Shown here: piece after piece, positions 49,446 through 61,869 of the stretch
Position numbering within the stretch: the stretch's first letter is position 1
Layout of the letters: each line of letters begins with the position of its first letter
Origin: Hypomyces perniciosus
Lineage: Eukaryota > Ascomycota > Sordariomycetes > Hypocreales > Hypocreaceae
Direction of reading: 5' to 3'
Length of the DNA: 64,000 nucleotides
Assembly: GCA_008477525.1 (NCBI GenBank)
Contig: SPDT01000004.1
Span: forward strand, 2,418,001 to 2,482,000
Notes under the pieces: model-generated
The model's input: only the letters and a program-made list of their open reading frames with translations
Told to the model about the DNA's origin: nothing
The model's database searches: none
Position numbers and translations under genes: made by a program

Positions 49446-52103
49446 AGTGGCTCGTAAGTCAATTATGCCAATAGCAGTGCAACCTGACGAAATGCCACTA
49501 TTGCGCTAAGGTGTAGAAGCTGCTCCGTATTTGCCTTTTGGATCACAGGTAGATATAAGTTCTAGATGTGATACCTCGATGGTGGTAGTAATACGGAGTA
49601 CTCCGTAGTGCGATCTCAATTAACACTGGCAAGCCGCGTTCTACACGCGACATAAATTATGGGTCTCCAGATTTAATTTAGTAGCACCGATAAGGCACCT
49701 GCTGGATATGTAGTATCTACGAAGTACCTCCTTTGGTATCCATCATCAGGTACCAAGCAGTAGTAGCAGTATTACTGCCATGCTATATCTACCTATTATT
49801 TGTTCATGGTCTTGCTCCTTTTCTTTTTGGTGCGGTTTCCAGTTTAATTACTCCGTACAAAGTCATAATACTTCGTACCGTAGTCTGCGTCAATAAACTT
49901 GGAGTAGGTATACTGGTACTAGTATTACTACTACCTTTAGTAGTACATACGAAGTAATAGTGCCTCTCTAATCGCCTATGACGGAGAGAATACGTAAACT
50001 TGCATCTACGAAGTATTAAACGATACACAAAAATATGTTAGTAAGCCACACATATAGTATTCTCAAATTTCCTTGGGTGTACTTCATACGAAGTACTCGT
50101 ATGACCTAATACCTAGGTACCTAGTAAGAAACGGAGCACATACAGCCCCGCCAGGAACAGGAAAAGGGGACTCTATGCAGAAAACACGCATAGCCAAGAT
50201 AGGTAAGTTGTCTCATGGCAGAACTCACCTATAGAGAAGAGATGGGAGTTTTAGGCGGGACCGAAGAGGCAGACATTTGGACTTCATTCAAGGCATCTTG
50301 CTCCAAATACCACTCCCACAACTGTACCTACCCTTAGACTACCTATCTAGTATCTAGTAAGGTCGGACACAATAGAGCGAATAACGTGCCGCAGCACTCA
50401 TTGTTGGGGCAAGACTACGTCATCCATCATGCCAAGTCCATAGGTATAAAGCCCCCACAGTAGTGATATGTACGAAGTACGAAGTACTGAATCAGGTAGT
50501 TGTTGGCTTTGAGTAAAATCAATACCTTACCTTGGAGTAGTCGGCCAGGTACTTAGATTACTTCACTACCCAATATACGCAGCATAGGTAGGTAATCATC
50601 ACTACCTCTATGAACAGGCGGGCAGGACAACCGGAGTAGTTTAGGTACTCCGTAGAAGTGAGCCTTTATTTTCCCACTTTACCATAGGGCTCGGCGGCTG
50701 AAAAGTACATAGAGATATTACTGGCTCTTAATGCAGGTATCTAAGGTTAGGTAGTTCCAAATGCATGCAGTAGGTAGCTACATGTAATAGCTTGTATTGC
50801 GTGCGTGTCCATTGATTGTTCGAGAGATAGGTATTCATCTGGGCTCGCATCCCACACCCCACCACACCGCCCACCTCCGCCACAAACTCCCTGAAGTGGC
50901 ACACGACCCCGCCATCCCACCTCCACGAGCAAAGACGGGCTAACGGTGTTAGCATTGGAAGCTTCCATGTGATACATGGATGCTAGTACTTCGTACGTAC
51001 ATCAGTAGTTCCATAACAAACGCTCCTCATCGCTATCAGCAGAATACTCGCTACTAAGTAGCCTCGTAACTCACTGTTAGGCTGTTCTTAAAGCGAGCGA
51101 TTTGGATTGCTTGATCTACCTAGCACCTTGATGCAGGACTAGTATTGGGCACATCGAAAGACTCCACTCTACCACCGGGTACTTCTCAGCAATGCATGCG
51201 CTGCGCATCCACGTAGTACGGAGTACATAGGTACCTAATAGTACTACTACTAATTCGTAAGAGGGCTGGGCTAGATAGGGTGATAGCTCGTATGTACGGG
51301 GTATGTATGGGGTACGTACGACGCCTCTCGGTCTGTACCTAGGCGGTCGAGAAGCTCCCACCATGGCAGGCCTCGAACTCAGTACGTCCGTGTCAGTGAC
51401 AGAGCAGGGTACCTGATATGTGGCATGTGGTGGTGGGACTTGGCTGTGTTCCCTCAAGGCCTCAGCCGCTTGTCGATTCAACCGCTTCTCTGTGGTCATC
51501 CATGGATGTATAAATAAGAACCGTCCTGTCGCGTGCCAGCAACCACCGCACCAAATGCTCTCCTGGTTCCGTTCAGCCAAAATCGACAACGCCCTAATTA
51601 TCGGATATACCGGGTAGACTCTTGCCCAGCGAGCGGAGGAGATCGATTTTGTTTGCTTGTCTCCTAGTACATACTACCTGCCTTTGACTCGGCGAGGCGC
51701 GGGCTTCTTGACCCGCAACTCCTCAATGTATGTATGATTTGCCCGTTTACCCCTTGCGTTTCCACCCACCTTATGTACGAGTACATACGTGCAGAAAGCC
51801 GGTGAATTCATTCGAACGCCTAGTTATGGACGTGTTCCACAGAAACTAACTCATCGTCTTGTCCTCCAGTCGCGGGACCGGGTTGGTATAACCGCTCCCC
51901 CTCCCGCCAAGGGAGGCTCTTCTACTGCCACAACCTCGGCGGATTGAGTCTACCATGTCATCTAGTCTCACCTTGATTGCTACGACACTCTGATTTCATG
52001 ATATATTAGGTGGTAGAACCTGGACACATGCTCAAACTGCCACCCCCTGTCTTTCTTTCCCACTCCTGTGCGTTAACCTCACTATCATCTCATTATCATC
52101 AAC
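49446..52103. other. Long intergenic region rich in TACTTCGTA/TACTCCGTA motifs
   Basis: This is the longest gap among the genes, about 2.7 kb. Short palindromic motifs recur throughout, for example near 49590, 49720, 49850, 49950, 50080, 50460 and 50985, often back to back. A 157-codon frame at 51116-51589 (-) has no recognisable features and a start-biased composition like that of the motif region, so I do not call it. The last 400 bp, with CT-rich runs, likely form the leader and promoter of the next gene. Confidence 0.55.
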
Positions 52104-52986
52104 ATGACGGGGCCGATTGCTACTTCTCGCTATAGCGCTGAGGACTTTGAGACTGCGTCAATTCGCTCAGCAGCCCCCTCGTATGGTGAGTAAAACCGGT
52201 CATATTTTATTCAAAAGCGCCATACTTGCAAAATTCGGCGCTGTTCAAGTTGGCGAACCTGCTACCTCACAACAGCATACCATTACCGTCTTTACTAAAA
52301 CAAATACAGTTTCTGAGGCACCTTCCTACCACTCCACAGCTGCATATGTCGAAGCTACCCCTGCCTACTCCGCCGCCGTTTCTCGAGGTCCCTCGACAGT
52401 GACGGATGGACAACCGTCCCCATCTCAAAACTCAACGCCCCGGGAGCAATCAATTGGCTTGCCGCCCATTCCACCGCCCCCCCCGCAAGGTATTCCAAAC
52501 ATACACAACTTCCGCATCCCTACATGGTCGACCGCCAACGCTCCGGCGGCGCGTCATTACCGCAATGTAGCAGAACGAAGGGTCGTTGATGGAAGGCACC
52601 GAGTGGTGGAGCAGTCCCTGAGACGTTATGGAACTGGCAGTCAGGATCAAACGATAGAAAGACAAAACGACGCCAATCGCGGGACTATCTTCCGGCCCCT
52701 GGAGGATCCGTATTTGGTTGGTGAGCAGGCTGCCGCCGAGGCACGCCGTGAGAGACTGGCACGTGAGACTGGAGAGGATGTGCTCCAAAGGGAGGATAGG
52801 CAATGGGATTGGCTATTAGGTCCGCTCACAAGTCCTTCCTGAAGGCCGATTCTTAATGCTAACGAGGCTATAGCACACATGAAGGACCGGGACGAACGTG
52901 AGAGAAATTGGACCCGTTATCGCCGAGACGTGGACCATGGCCAGCGAAAGAAGTTGTTACGACGCATCGGCGGGCGTCTGTTGTGA
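52104..52986 (+). CDS. Small protein of unknown function
   Basis: Three exons fit in phase: 52104-52185, 52310-52819 and 52874-52986, giving 234 residues. The first intron has GTGAGT and a CTAAAA-type branch; the second has a weak donor, GTCCGC, but a clear GCTAAC branch and a GCTATAG acceptor. The N-terminus is polar (MTGPIATSRYSAEDFE), the middle is Pro-rich (PPIPPPPPQGIPNIHNF), and the C-terminal third is charged, with WDWLLAHMKDRDERERN and a basic tail (QRKKLLRRIGGRLL). No membrane segment or enzyme motif is visible. If intron 2 were retained, the frame would end at 52842 instead. Confidence 0.7.
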
Positions 52987-53581
52987 TGCCAGTCTCCCCT
53001 CTCGTTCATTAGCCACACGCCATGTGTTTTTGCCCCTTCTCCTCACGCTCGCGATGCTTTTCCTTTTCACTTTTATCTTGGATGAATCATGACGCATACC
53101 TCGGCGCGGCTGTGTAGATCGGACAATGATATTCCCTCGAGTGTTGTTGTTTTGTTTTTAGGTGGCTACATCTTCCGTATCTTTTGTCTTGGTCATCATA
53201 AGACGGCCCTGGGATGTGTATGACATTACTGCTCGTCACTCTCGAGTTAGGGATATTACTAGTGCCATAGCTGGCGACCAGCATCTTGGATAGTAATAGG
53301 ATAGGAGCCTATAGTAGTAACATCGACTCAAGGGCAGCCGCCTGACGCGAACACTAGCATTGTAAGCATGATGGTCAGTTTGGTGTAAAAACTGACTTTG
53401 TTGCTAAGTTCACTCTCTACTTTACCTTCCCGCATAGTAGTAGTATCTACATATCCCGTAACGCCATGCCGCAAAAAGCTAGTAAGACAAATCCCTGTGC
53501 CGTTCATAACGACCCGATATCTTGAGACCAGTGGATTGTACACGATTGCGTGACATTGGCTTATTATAAAAGGCACCAAAA
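52987..53581. other. Convergent 3' intergenic region
   Basis: It lies between the unknown gene (+) and the V-ATPase subunit c gene (-). No coding frame or repeat stands out. Confidence 0.5.
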
Positions 53582-54365
53582 TTAACTCTTTGTGTTGAGG
53601 AGAAGAGCGACGATTAGACTGTCAAACTCATTAGCAGCGCACCCACTGGCTTAGGGAGTTGGAACATACCCGTAGAGGCCCAAAACTTCCCCAAAAATGA
53701 GAATGAGTACCATGCCGACAAAGACCCTCGACTGTGCCATGTAAGCACGAACACCATTATCGCCAACGATTCCAATACAATAGCCAGCCGCGAGACCTGT
53801 CAATCCGACAGAAATGCCACAGCCGAGGTGCATAAAACCCCTAGAAGGACGATTAGACCACGGCATAACAAGCCTCGATTCGCGACACGCACGTAAACAA
53901 GCTATAGCTCTTCGTTGATGGGGCCGCCAAATCCTCAGCGATAAGGACAGCGATGACGAGGGAGTATACTGAGAGGATACCGGACATGACGACGGGGATC
54001 AAGCACTGGCATCGCCATTAGTCGACGAACTTGAGCCACGTCGGTTGGCTTGTAGAATATACCTTCATGATAAGGTCTGGTCGAAATGTTCCCACGCCCG
54101 CAATGCCGATTCCGGATTTGGCTGTGCCGTAGGCAGCGCCAATGGCTGATTTCGTGAGAATCCAGTTAGCGTTTTCCACAAGAGTAGGGACGGTGTGGCC
54201 ATTGATATGACGAGGGTGATGCCATACATCCAAATATCATTGCTGCCGCGATGCCGCCCTTGGGAAAGCGTGTCAGGCCTCGGGATCTTGACCAAGAATG
54301 GATGCCATATTGGGACTTACCATCCCGATGAAGGGGGCAAACTTAGGAGCAAGCTCTGATTCCAT
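53582..54365 (-). CDS. VMA3: V-type proton ATPase proteolipid subunit c (Vma3-type)
   Basis: Six exons fit in phase: 54365-54321, 54258-54228, 54145-54063, 54005-53893, 53840-53670 and 53618-53582, giving 159 residues. The start [15 protein letters not shown], the central [17 protein letters not shown] and LIPVVMSGI, and the last helix with the proton-carrying Glu142 ([12 protein letters not shown]) are those of V-ATPase subunit c. It forms the rotating c-ring of the vacuolar and endosomal V0 sector. The pattern is closer to subunit c than to c' (Vma11). Several residues differ from the nearly invariant fungal c (for example GGIAAAM at 16-22 and the loop [11 protein letters not shown]), so it might be a diverged paralogue. 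The ring Glu is kept, so it may still be functional. Confidence 0.87.
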
Positions 54366-55563
54366 AGTGAATGTCGCAACGGTTGGCGCGAATTGGATTT
54401 GAAAAGATGATGTCGACTCTCAAATGTCGACGTAGGAGCTTGGAGATGATGCAGCTTGTGTACCAAGTTGGCCTGGCGTCATGGCGGCCAATGAGAAAGC
54501 CAAGGTCCTCCTGATGGCGCACGTGATTTGTGTCACGTTCCGTCCAGCTGATTGGCTGGCAACCGTTGGTTGGTACATCCCAGCTGGCGGTGTTGATGAG
54601 AGCCTTGTTCGGAGCCACCTCGGCTCATGCGCGACTTGAATTAGGCTGAACGGTATTACACACCTCCTGTGTGAACGAACAACGAATACCAGGCACGCAG
54701 TCAACGGCTTGGACATATTTCGGCGTCTCTGAGGGAATCGTGCACTTCTTTGGCGCTGCGGCATCCAACGGTTTGTGGATTCAATAAAGTTTGATATTTG
54801 ATGTGGCCCAACGGGGCACTAAAGTCCTTCCTTTCGGCTGCAACAGAGCCCCTGCAACGTGCTGGTGCGGCGGTGCAAACGATAGGCCGCCGAACGGTAC
54901 TCCGTACCGCCACCCGTATTCCCTACTAACCTCCACAACCACTCCCGATTCCTGGCCAAGCAGTAATAAACTGAACAGCCAACCAGCCAGCCGACCTGGA
55001 GTCCAGTGAGCCTGCCAATCCAGCATCAGAGCAGCAGTCTATCGTACAACCGCCATCCCGTCAGGTGGTGGTGCAGTGCATGCCTGCACCAGTTTGGATC
55101 AGCAAGGCCATCTGCGCTCAGTCAGCGACCGCCAATTGTCCATCCTACCGCACATCCCGTGCCTGCTCATCTGATAACACACTCCTGACCCGAGTCCCAA
55201 GGTTACAAAAGTAACATTGGGCAGGGACTCGACAACTGGAGTAGGTGCTGGCTTGAGCCACCGCTGACGAGCGCTGCTGCCACAAACTACCACATTTACT
55301 GCAATCGAGGACGAGGAGCGTTAGATAGGAGGGACCGCCGTCTGTTTCTGGGGTCGAGGCATCGAGCCCCGTCTTCCACGTTGGCTGACGGCGGCGCATC
55401 CGTCAACGTCGCGAGCCCAAACACCCGATTAACCGTGGCTTTGTGCTTTTGACCGCTGGCGGCCGTTGAGACGTCTCAATCCGTTTGTTCCCCCCTTATT
55501 CCCGATAACAGTGTCAACTATCTGCTCTTCTGACATAACCTGCCTGCTTCTAGCACAATCACC
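54366..55563. promoter_or_regulatory. Divergent promoter region
   Basis: It separates divergent subunit c (-) and the RhoGEF gene (+), so it should hold both promoters. One TACTCCGTACC motif is near 54900. Open frames within it are antisense or unsupported. Confidence 0.5.
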
Positions 55564-58500
55564 ATGTCAGATTATCATTATGACCCTAGGGCGGCTGCTC
55601 AGCGCCAACGGGGTTATCCTGATTCGAACAACTATCAACGAGATGCCGCATTCTCAAACATATTTGGCGCCGCGCCTCCTCCCGGAAGGTCCCAGACCAT
55701 GACCTCGTCTTCCATGCCTCCCTCCATGACAGATCAAGGCAGGACTCAGACCCTATCGTCAACCTCTGGGATGCATCGTCAGCCACCGCCGCGCCCTGCG
55801 CCAGGATACTACAACGATCGCGAGCAACCGCCTTCAAGGACCCGACCGGTCGACCCCAATATGTCGAGTGGATATTACCAGGGCCAGCGATCAGCGTCCG
55901 GCGGACACCAGATGTCTTCTCCCCAGGCGCAGTATTTGCACCAGCAGCAGCAACAACAGCAACAATACCAACAGCAACATCAGCAGCAACAACAACAACA
56001 ACAGCAACAGCAACAGCAAGCGAGACGTCCTTATCCTGGGCCAGGAGGTCCGCCGCCTCCACGGCTTGATTCTCGAGGCCAACCCTTGCCATCTGCGAGT
56101 GCAAGGAACCCAGTCCAGAGATTCCATCAGGGAGGGTCGGCGCCTGCTTTGAATAGTGACCCCTACCGATCCCAATCTCTGGCTTCGGTCCCTCGGCCTC
56201 AGATGTATCCGCAAGCTCCAAACTCCTTTCACCAGTCGTCCGCCAATCATTTTCGGCAAGCCCCTTACTCTCAACAAAATTCAGCAAGGACGACGGCTCA
56301 AGGTAGAGTGGTCCCAGAACGGCATGACGATCGATCGATGTCCATGACCGGTTCATACCACCCCCAAGACCGCGATGCTCATCAGACGATGAGTGGACGA
56401 GTTATCCCCAACAGGCGGGTGCCATCAGACGTTCCCGCCACGAATAGCTACCCGATTCAAACTGGCAGTTACACTACGATGCCTGGCACCCAAACACGCA
56501 CTACAAGCATGGCCTCATCCACCGGTGGTATCGACAATTCTAGAACCTTGTCAATGGCTTCGAGTATTGCCCCCACGATAACTCCCTCTGAATCGGATTC
56601 GGCGACGTTAGTACAACGACCTTCTAGAAGCAAGTCGATTGAGAGTGAACGCCCAACAACGGCAACCAAGATTCGACCCCCACTCGTGTATCCAGCCCTT
56701 CTTTCAAGAGTGGCTGAATGCTTCCGGCGGAAGATCATTATAGGTGATCGAACCAAGAACGAGCTTACGTACAAGAATGCATTCAGCGGCTCAGAAGCAG
56801 TTGACGTTTTATCATATATCATTAGAACAACGGACCGTAACCTGGCTTTGTTACTTGGCCGATCGCTGGATGCGCAAAAGTTCTTTCATGACGTTACATA
56901 CGAGCACCGGTTACGAGATTCACAATCCGAAATGTATCAGTTCAGAGAAAGTCTGATGGATGAACCCGAGGACAAGCCTCCTGTAAACGGTGTGTTTGTG
57001 CTACTCTCGGAATGCTATTCGCCCACCTGTACGAGGGACCAGCTTTGTTACTCAATAGCTTGTCCCCGACGGTTAGAACAGGTTTCTAGGTTGAACCTGA
57101 AGATCAACCCAGGGTTGCGCAAGGAGGACTCGGCAAACGTGAATGACGATGAGGTCGACCAAACGGACGAACAGAAGCTCTGGATTAACTCGGTGCCAAA
57201 GGAAATCGCCGATGCTGTAAGCGAACGAGAGAAGAAACGACAAGAAGTTATATCCGAAATTTGCTACACTGAGCGGGACTTCGTCAAGGACTTGGAGTAT
57301 CTTCGCGATTTTTGGATTCTTCCATTGCGGTCAAAGGCATCACCAATACCCTTGCAACGCCGAGAAAATGTGGTCAAGAACATTTTCAGCAATATTATCG
57401 ATCACCCAAGCGTTCACACGGTCAGCTCGCGCTTTGCGAATTCCCTGACAACCCGACAACAGAAGGAGCCGATTGTTCAAAATATTGGCGATATTTTCCT
57501 TGAATTTGTACCGCAGTTTGAACCCTTTATCTGGTACGGGTCTAAGCAGCTCGAAGCGAAGTTTGAGTTTGAAAATGAGCGATCAAGCAATTCCTTCTTT
57601 GCTAAGTTTGTTGATGAGATCGAGAGGCGGAAGGAATCGAGGAAACTGGAACTCAATGGGTATCTCACCAAACCGACCACGCGACTGGCCAGGTATCCTC
57701 TGCTCCTTGAGAACGTATTGAAGTACACTGAGGATGGAAGTCCTGATAAAGATGACATCCCAAAGGTCCTCACCATGATTCGAGATCTTCTTGGAAGGGT
57801 GAATGCAGAATCAGGCAAGGCAGAAAATCGATTCAACCTCAGGAGACTCCACGAACAGCTTCGCTTCCGGCCAAATGAGAGGGTTGATCTTAAACTGACA
57901 GAGGATGGTCGCGAACTTGTCTTCAAGAGTCAGTTCAAGAAATCTCCGACTGATCCATCTGAGCTCACTGCGTTCCTTTTCGATCATGCCGTTCTGCTAG
58001 TTCGCATTAAACAGAGTGGCAAGAATGAGGAGGTCAAAGCATATCGACGGCCCATTCCCTTGGAACTGCTTGCAATTCGAGAGATGGAGGAAGTTATCCC
58101 TTCTCAAGGCGCCGTTAAGCGCTCGTCCTCAAGCCTGATCCCATCCATACGGGCCAATACCAACGAACCGAAGAAGGGTGACGGATGGCCGATTACCTTC
58201 AGACATCTTGGCAAAGCTGGGTACGAGTTGCCTGTATATGCCTCCAACCAAGCCGCGCGCAAGAAGTGGCTTGAATACATTGACGCTGCTCAACAGCGTC
58301 TCCGAGCTCGCGCCGACTTTTTCACCACTAACATTATCTCAAGCAACTTCTTCGTAGGAACAAACCAAGTCAATTGTGTCTCGCCTTTTGGTAAGTCAAT
58401 ACTTGCAATCATCATGTTGAATTTGGATAGTTTTTGACTTTAAAAACTTGCTTCTAGATGGCGGAAGAAAACTTCTCTATGGTACCGACAATGGCATATA

Positions 58501-59506
58501 CATGTCTGACCGGAAGAACAAAGACCAAGTTCCCAGGAGGGTACTGGAAACGACTAGTGTTACCCAGATTGATATCTTGGAAGAATATCAGCTGCTCCTG
58601 GTGCTCTCGAATAAGACCTTGCAATCGTATTCTCTATCTGCATTGACCTCGGATGATTCGGCCTTGGCCAAGAGACCCAAGAAGATCCAGAACCACTGCA
58701 GCTTCTTTAAAACGGGGATTTGCATGGGTAGGCACCTGGTCTGCTGCGTCAAGTCGTCAACCCTGTCCACAACGATCAAGGTGTTCGAGCCAAATGATGC
58801 CATGACCAAGGGGAAGAAGCAGAAAGGCCTGGGCAAACTAATGGGTGGTGGGCATGATGAATTGAGACCATTCAAAGAGTTTTACATTCCGACTGAATCA
58901 TCTTCGGTTCACTTCCTCAAGTCGAAGCTGTGCGTAGCCTGTGCTAGAGGCTTTGAAGTCGTCTCGCTTGAAACGCTCGAGACACAGTCGCTTCTCGACC
59001 AGGCAGACACATCGCTAGACTTTGTGGCCCGCAAGGAAGGTGCCAAACCGATCCATATCGAACGTCTCAATGGAGAGTTCCTGCTCAACTATTCCGAGTT
59101 TTCATTCTTTGTCAACCGGAACGGCTGGAGGGCTCGACCGGAATGGCGAATTGATTGGGAGGGTTCTCCTCAAAACTTTGCACTCAGTTACCCGTGGATA
59201 CTTGCATTTGAGCCAAACTTTATCGAGCTGCGCAATATTGAGAATGGAGCGGTACACATTGTGCCACACAGGAACATTCGGATGCTACACAGCAGCACTC
59301 ATGAGGTATGTGTTTGAATGTCGACGGCCATTCGGCGTCATGTGCTTGATTTGGTTACTAACATGCTCATTCAGATTTTGTTTGCGTATGAAGACGAACG
59401 GGGAGAAGACGTGGTTGAATCCATTGACTTCTGGAAGAGCAGCAGACGATCAGACGCCTTCATCCCACCCTCTGCCTCACAAGGCCACGCCTCGAGTCCA
59501 CGATAG
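55564..59506 (+). CDS. ROM2: Rho1 guanine-nucleotide exchange factor (Rom2-type)
   Basis: Three exons, 55564-58390, 58458-59305 and 59375-59506, give 1268 residues. Introns have GTAAGT and GTATGT donors; the second has a TACTAAC branch. Order of domains: a polar, Gln/Pro/Ser-rich N-terminus with a poly-Gln tract near residues 124-158; a DEP domain at about 372-460 (LLSRVAECFRRKIIIGDR); a RhoGEF (DH) domain at about 558-750 (ISEICYTERDFVKDLEYL and TKPTTRLARYPLLLENV); a PH domain at about 770-915; and a C-terminal CNH domain at about 945-1240. This is the classic Rom1/Rom2 layout, which activates Rho1 at the plasma membrane for cell-wall integrity. All domains look complete. Confidence 0.93.
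55930..56018 (+). repeat. Poly-Gln-encoding CAG/CAA tract
   Basis: The stretch is a run of CAG and CAA codons interrupted by a TAC and a CAT, inside the first exon of the RhoGEF. It sits in the disordered N-terminal part and could vary in length between strains. Confidence 0.85.
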
Positions 59507-60252
59507 TAGCAACTCATTCGCTGCGACAAATTAGATTAGACCTTTCCAGGAAATTCGTATCTCTTGGCATTAGCATGGATTTGCAGCTCATCACCGGAAG
59601 CAAGACGTTGAGGCGAACATTATTTTAACTACATTTAGCTTATTATCTGGTGCGGGTTTGGTGAGAGGAAAGGAGACAACAGACTGGGCAATGCCCAGTA
59701 GAGTTGAGAAATTGCGCTGTGCCCAGGGGTGGAAGGCAGAAGAAGAATTGGGCGAGGAGCCGAGATATCACTCGAAGCCCATAGACTGGAGGCCTGCTTC
59801 TAAGGGATTTTCTTTTTGGTCAGGTGGTGGTAGTTGCTGCAATTCGTCAAGAGGCGAGAGAGACGCTTGTGACGATGTTTGAGTGGATGGATGGAAAGAT
59901 GTAAGGATAATACAGCAGCTTGTATTCTGGAGGGATAAGCCTTGTGGGCTGTGGATTAAAGGGCATCGTGGTTTGAGCGTCTCGGATAATTGGGCGGAGG
60001 CTTATAATTGGACTTAAATCCATTCTAACCCCTTTATCGAGCAAGCGACTATGAAGACGTACCATTCTTTCACACCTGCTTGCTATACGTGATTAATGAA
60101 TACCTCATTGCTTTTGCTCGTTGTTTGTTTCGATGAATATTGTTGATACAGGCTTGCATTCCATTGACTTCTTGTCATAGAAAGTAAGGGAACACCTACC
60201 TATCTGCCTCTCCCCGCGCCATCAGCAATCTCTGTTTCCCGATGCCTTGTCA
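59507..60252. other. Convergent 3' intergenic region
   Basis: It lies between the RhoGEF (+) and the RecA-like gene (-). It should hold both 3' ends. No further gene is visible. Confidence 0.5.
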
Positions 60253-61869
60253 TCAAAAAGCATTCACTATGCGACCACCTCGTAAATCCACGGCGGCCCA
60301 TCTCTGCTCTCGCCTCCTTCTGGTGCCCCTCTTTCCCTCCCACATGCCCACCTCGTCTAGCAACACTTCCACGACTGTCACGAGGCGAGTGCTGGTAGTG
60401 ACAAAAGAATATTCCGCATCCCCTGTGTCCCTGAGAACTCGCGTACATAACAGATGCAGATCCAGGAGCTGTGTGAAGACGAGGCCAAAGCTGGATTTAT
60501 TGGTCTTGTTGAGACGTCGGCGGACACTAGTATCAGAGTATAAGTGGGCGGCATAAGTCGGAGGAGGCGCATTGAAGATAGACCGCAGGGTAGGGTCAAT
60601 GGAAGACTTGTTGCCGGTAGTGGAGATGACTGGTTGCGGATTTGTTGCTAGGTTCTGGTGGTTGTAAGTTTCCATACTCGGGGCACTTGAATCTGTTGAG
60701 TTGAGCATAATGATGAGTGGGTTAGATGGCAACGTTCGCGAAAGATGGCGTAGGCGAGAGGCAAGATGCTGGAGAGCTGTGTGAGCGGCCGTTTTCTCGC
60801 GGTGTGTAAAAAGGCTTGTGAGGAGGGAGGAGAAGTGTGTGATGACGATGATATCCGGGAGGGGGGAGTTGTATCGGCCTTTGTCGTTGGTGTTGTGATG
60901 ATGCTTAGCAGAGACAGAAGCAGGCGCCGTAGTGCCCGTGTTTGAGCAATCCGAGCTATATTTCTCTTGTTGCCTGCATTGACCGTCTGCTTCCTGCGCT
61001 GTCGGCGATGACGAGGATAGGATCTCATCCTCATCCTGGCTGTCCTGAATCTCGGAGACGAACGATGGCCTCCTTGAAGTTTTTGCCTCCTTCTGCCATG
61101 ATGATCCTCGTGGTAATGGCATTGGGCTCGTCGGCAGCTTCTCGTTCTCCTCTGTTTGCTCATTAGGCCTTGGCTTGTCCAGGTCTCCCAGTACCTCACA
61201 CAACCCATCCATGTCGAAAACACACGACAGCATAACTCTGTCTAGGCACTCTCTCCTTTTACTTGCCACTTCTGCAGCGTCGACGATGCCCCTCGTTGCC
61301 AGCTCAGCGGTGATGCCGTTCCTCAGCGGCACGAGCAGAGCATTGGAGGGCTTGGGCGTCACAACTAACGCCCTCGATGCCGCTCCATCCAAGAGAGAGC
61401 ATATCAGCACCTGCAAGCCCAACTACAGTGAAGGAAAGTCAGTCAGAACTCAATGGCGAATCAAAGAGGAAGATGCACAAGGATTTAAAAGGAAAAAGAA
61501 AACACCCACCACCACGCCAACGCCATCTTCATCCTCGGCACTAATGCCCACTACGCACCCGCGCTCAAAGCCGCCTGCGAGTAGAACATACTCGTCCAAT
61601 TCCTTGCACCCACTGCGGCATGGCCCTAGGCGCCTCAATGCATCACGGCGCCGCACTTCAACGTCTGCGATTGTTGATGCCGGCATCGGCTCGGGCCGGA
61701 ACTGGCTGGTGCTCCATTGTGGCTGCGAGGCAGACGAGACTTGCTGCTGAGGCTCTGGCGGGCCTGATGCTGATGATATTGACTTCGGCCTAGGACTCTG
61801 TTCTTGGCTGTGCTGCATGGCCGTTGAGATGTGGCGTCGACAAGCTGCTGCGAAACTGGATTTTAGCAC
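60253..61869 (-). CDS. RecA-like fold protein with degenerate P-loop, uncharacterised
   Basis: Two exons, 61869-61510 and 61422-60253, give 509 residues with a GTGGGT donor, a CTGAC-type branch and a TGTAG acceptor. The core GCKELDEYVLLAGGFERGCVVGIS is how RecA/Rad51-type folds begin, with the leading GC..LD motif and then the Gly-rich turn. Where a Walker A would be, it reads AEDEDGVGVV, with no GKT/GKS, so ATP binding may be lost. The second exon continues with an LGLQVLICSLL helix and an IIVITHFS strand (about 308), which may be the Walker B position. I infer a recombination or repair accessory role, like degenerate Rad51 paralogues, but this is not proven. The initiator could be 61869 or the ATG at 61818. 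Confidence 0.65.

Noticed and set aside
51116..51589. 157-codon minus-strand frame in the long intergenic gap
   Set aside because: No domain, no signal sequence and overlap with the short palindrome family; not enough support for a gene.
55586..56356. 256-codon minus-strand frame opposite the RhoGEF
   Set aside because: It is the antisense of the Gln/Ser/Pro-rich N-terminus; the valine/alanine runs arise from the CAG tract.
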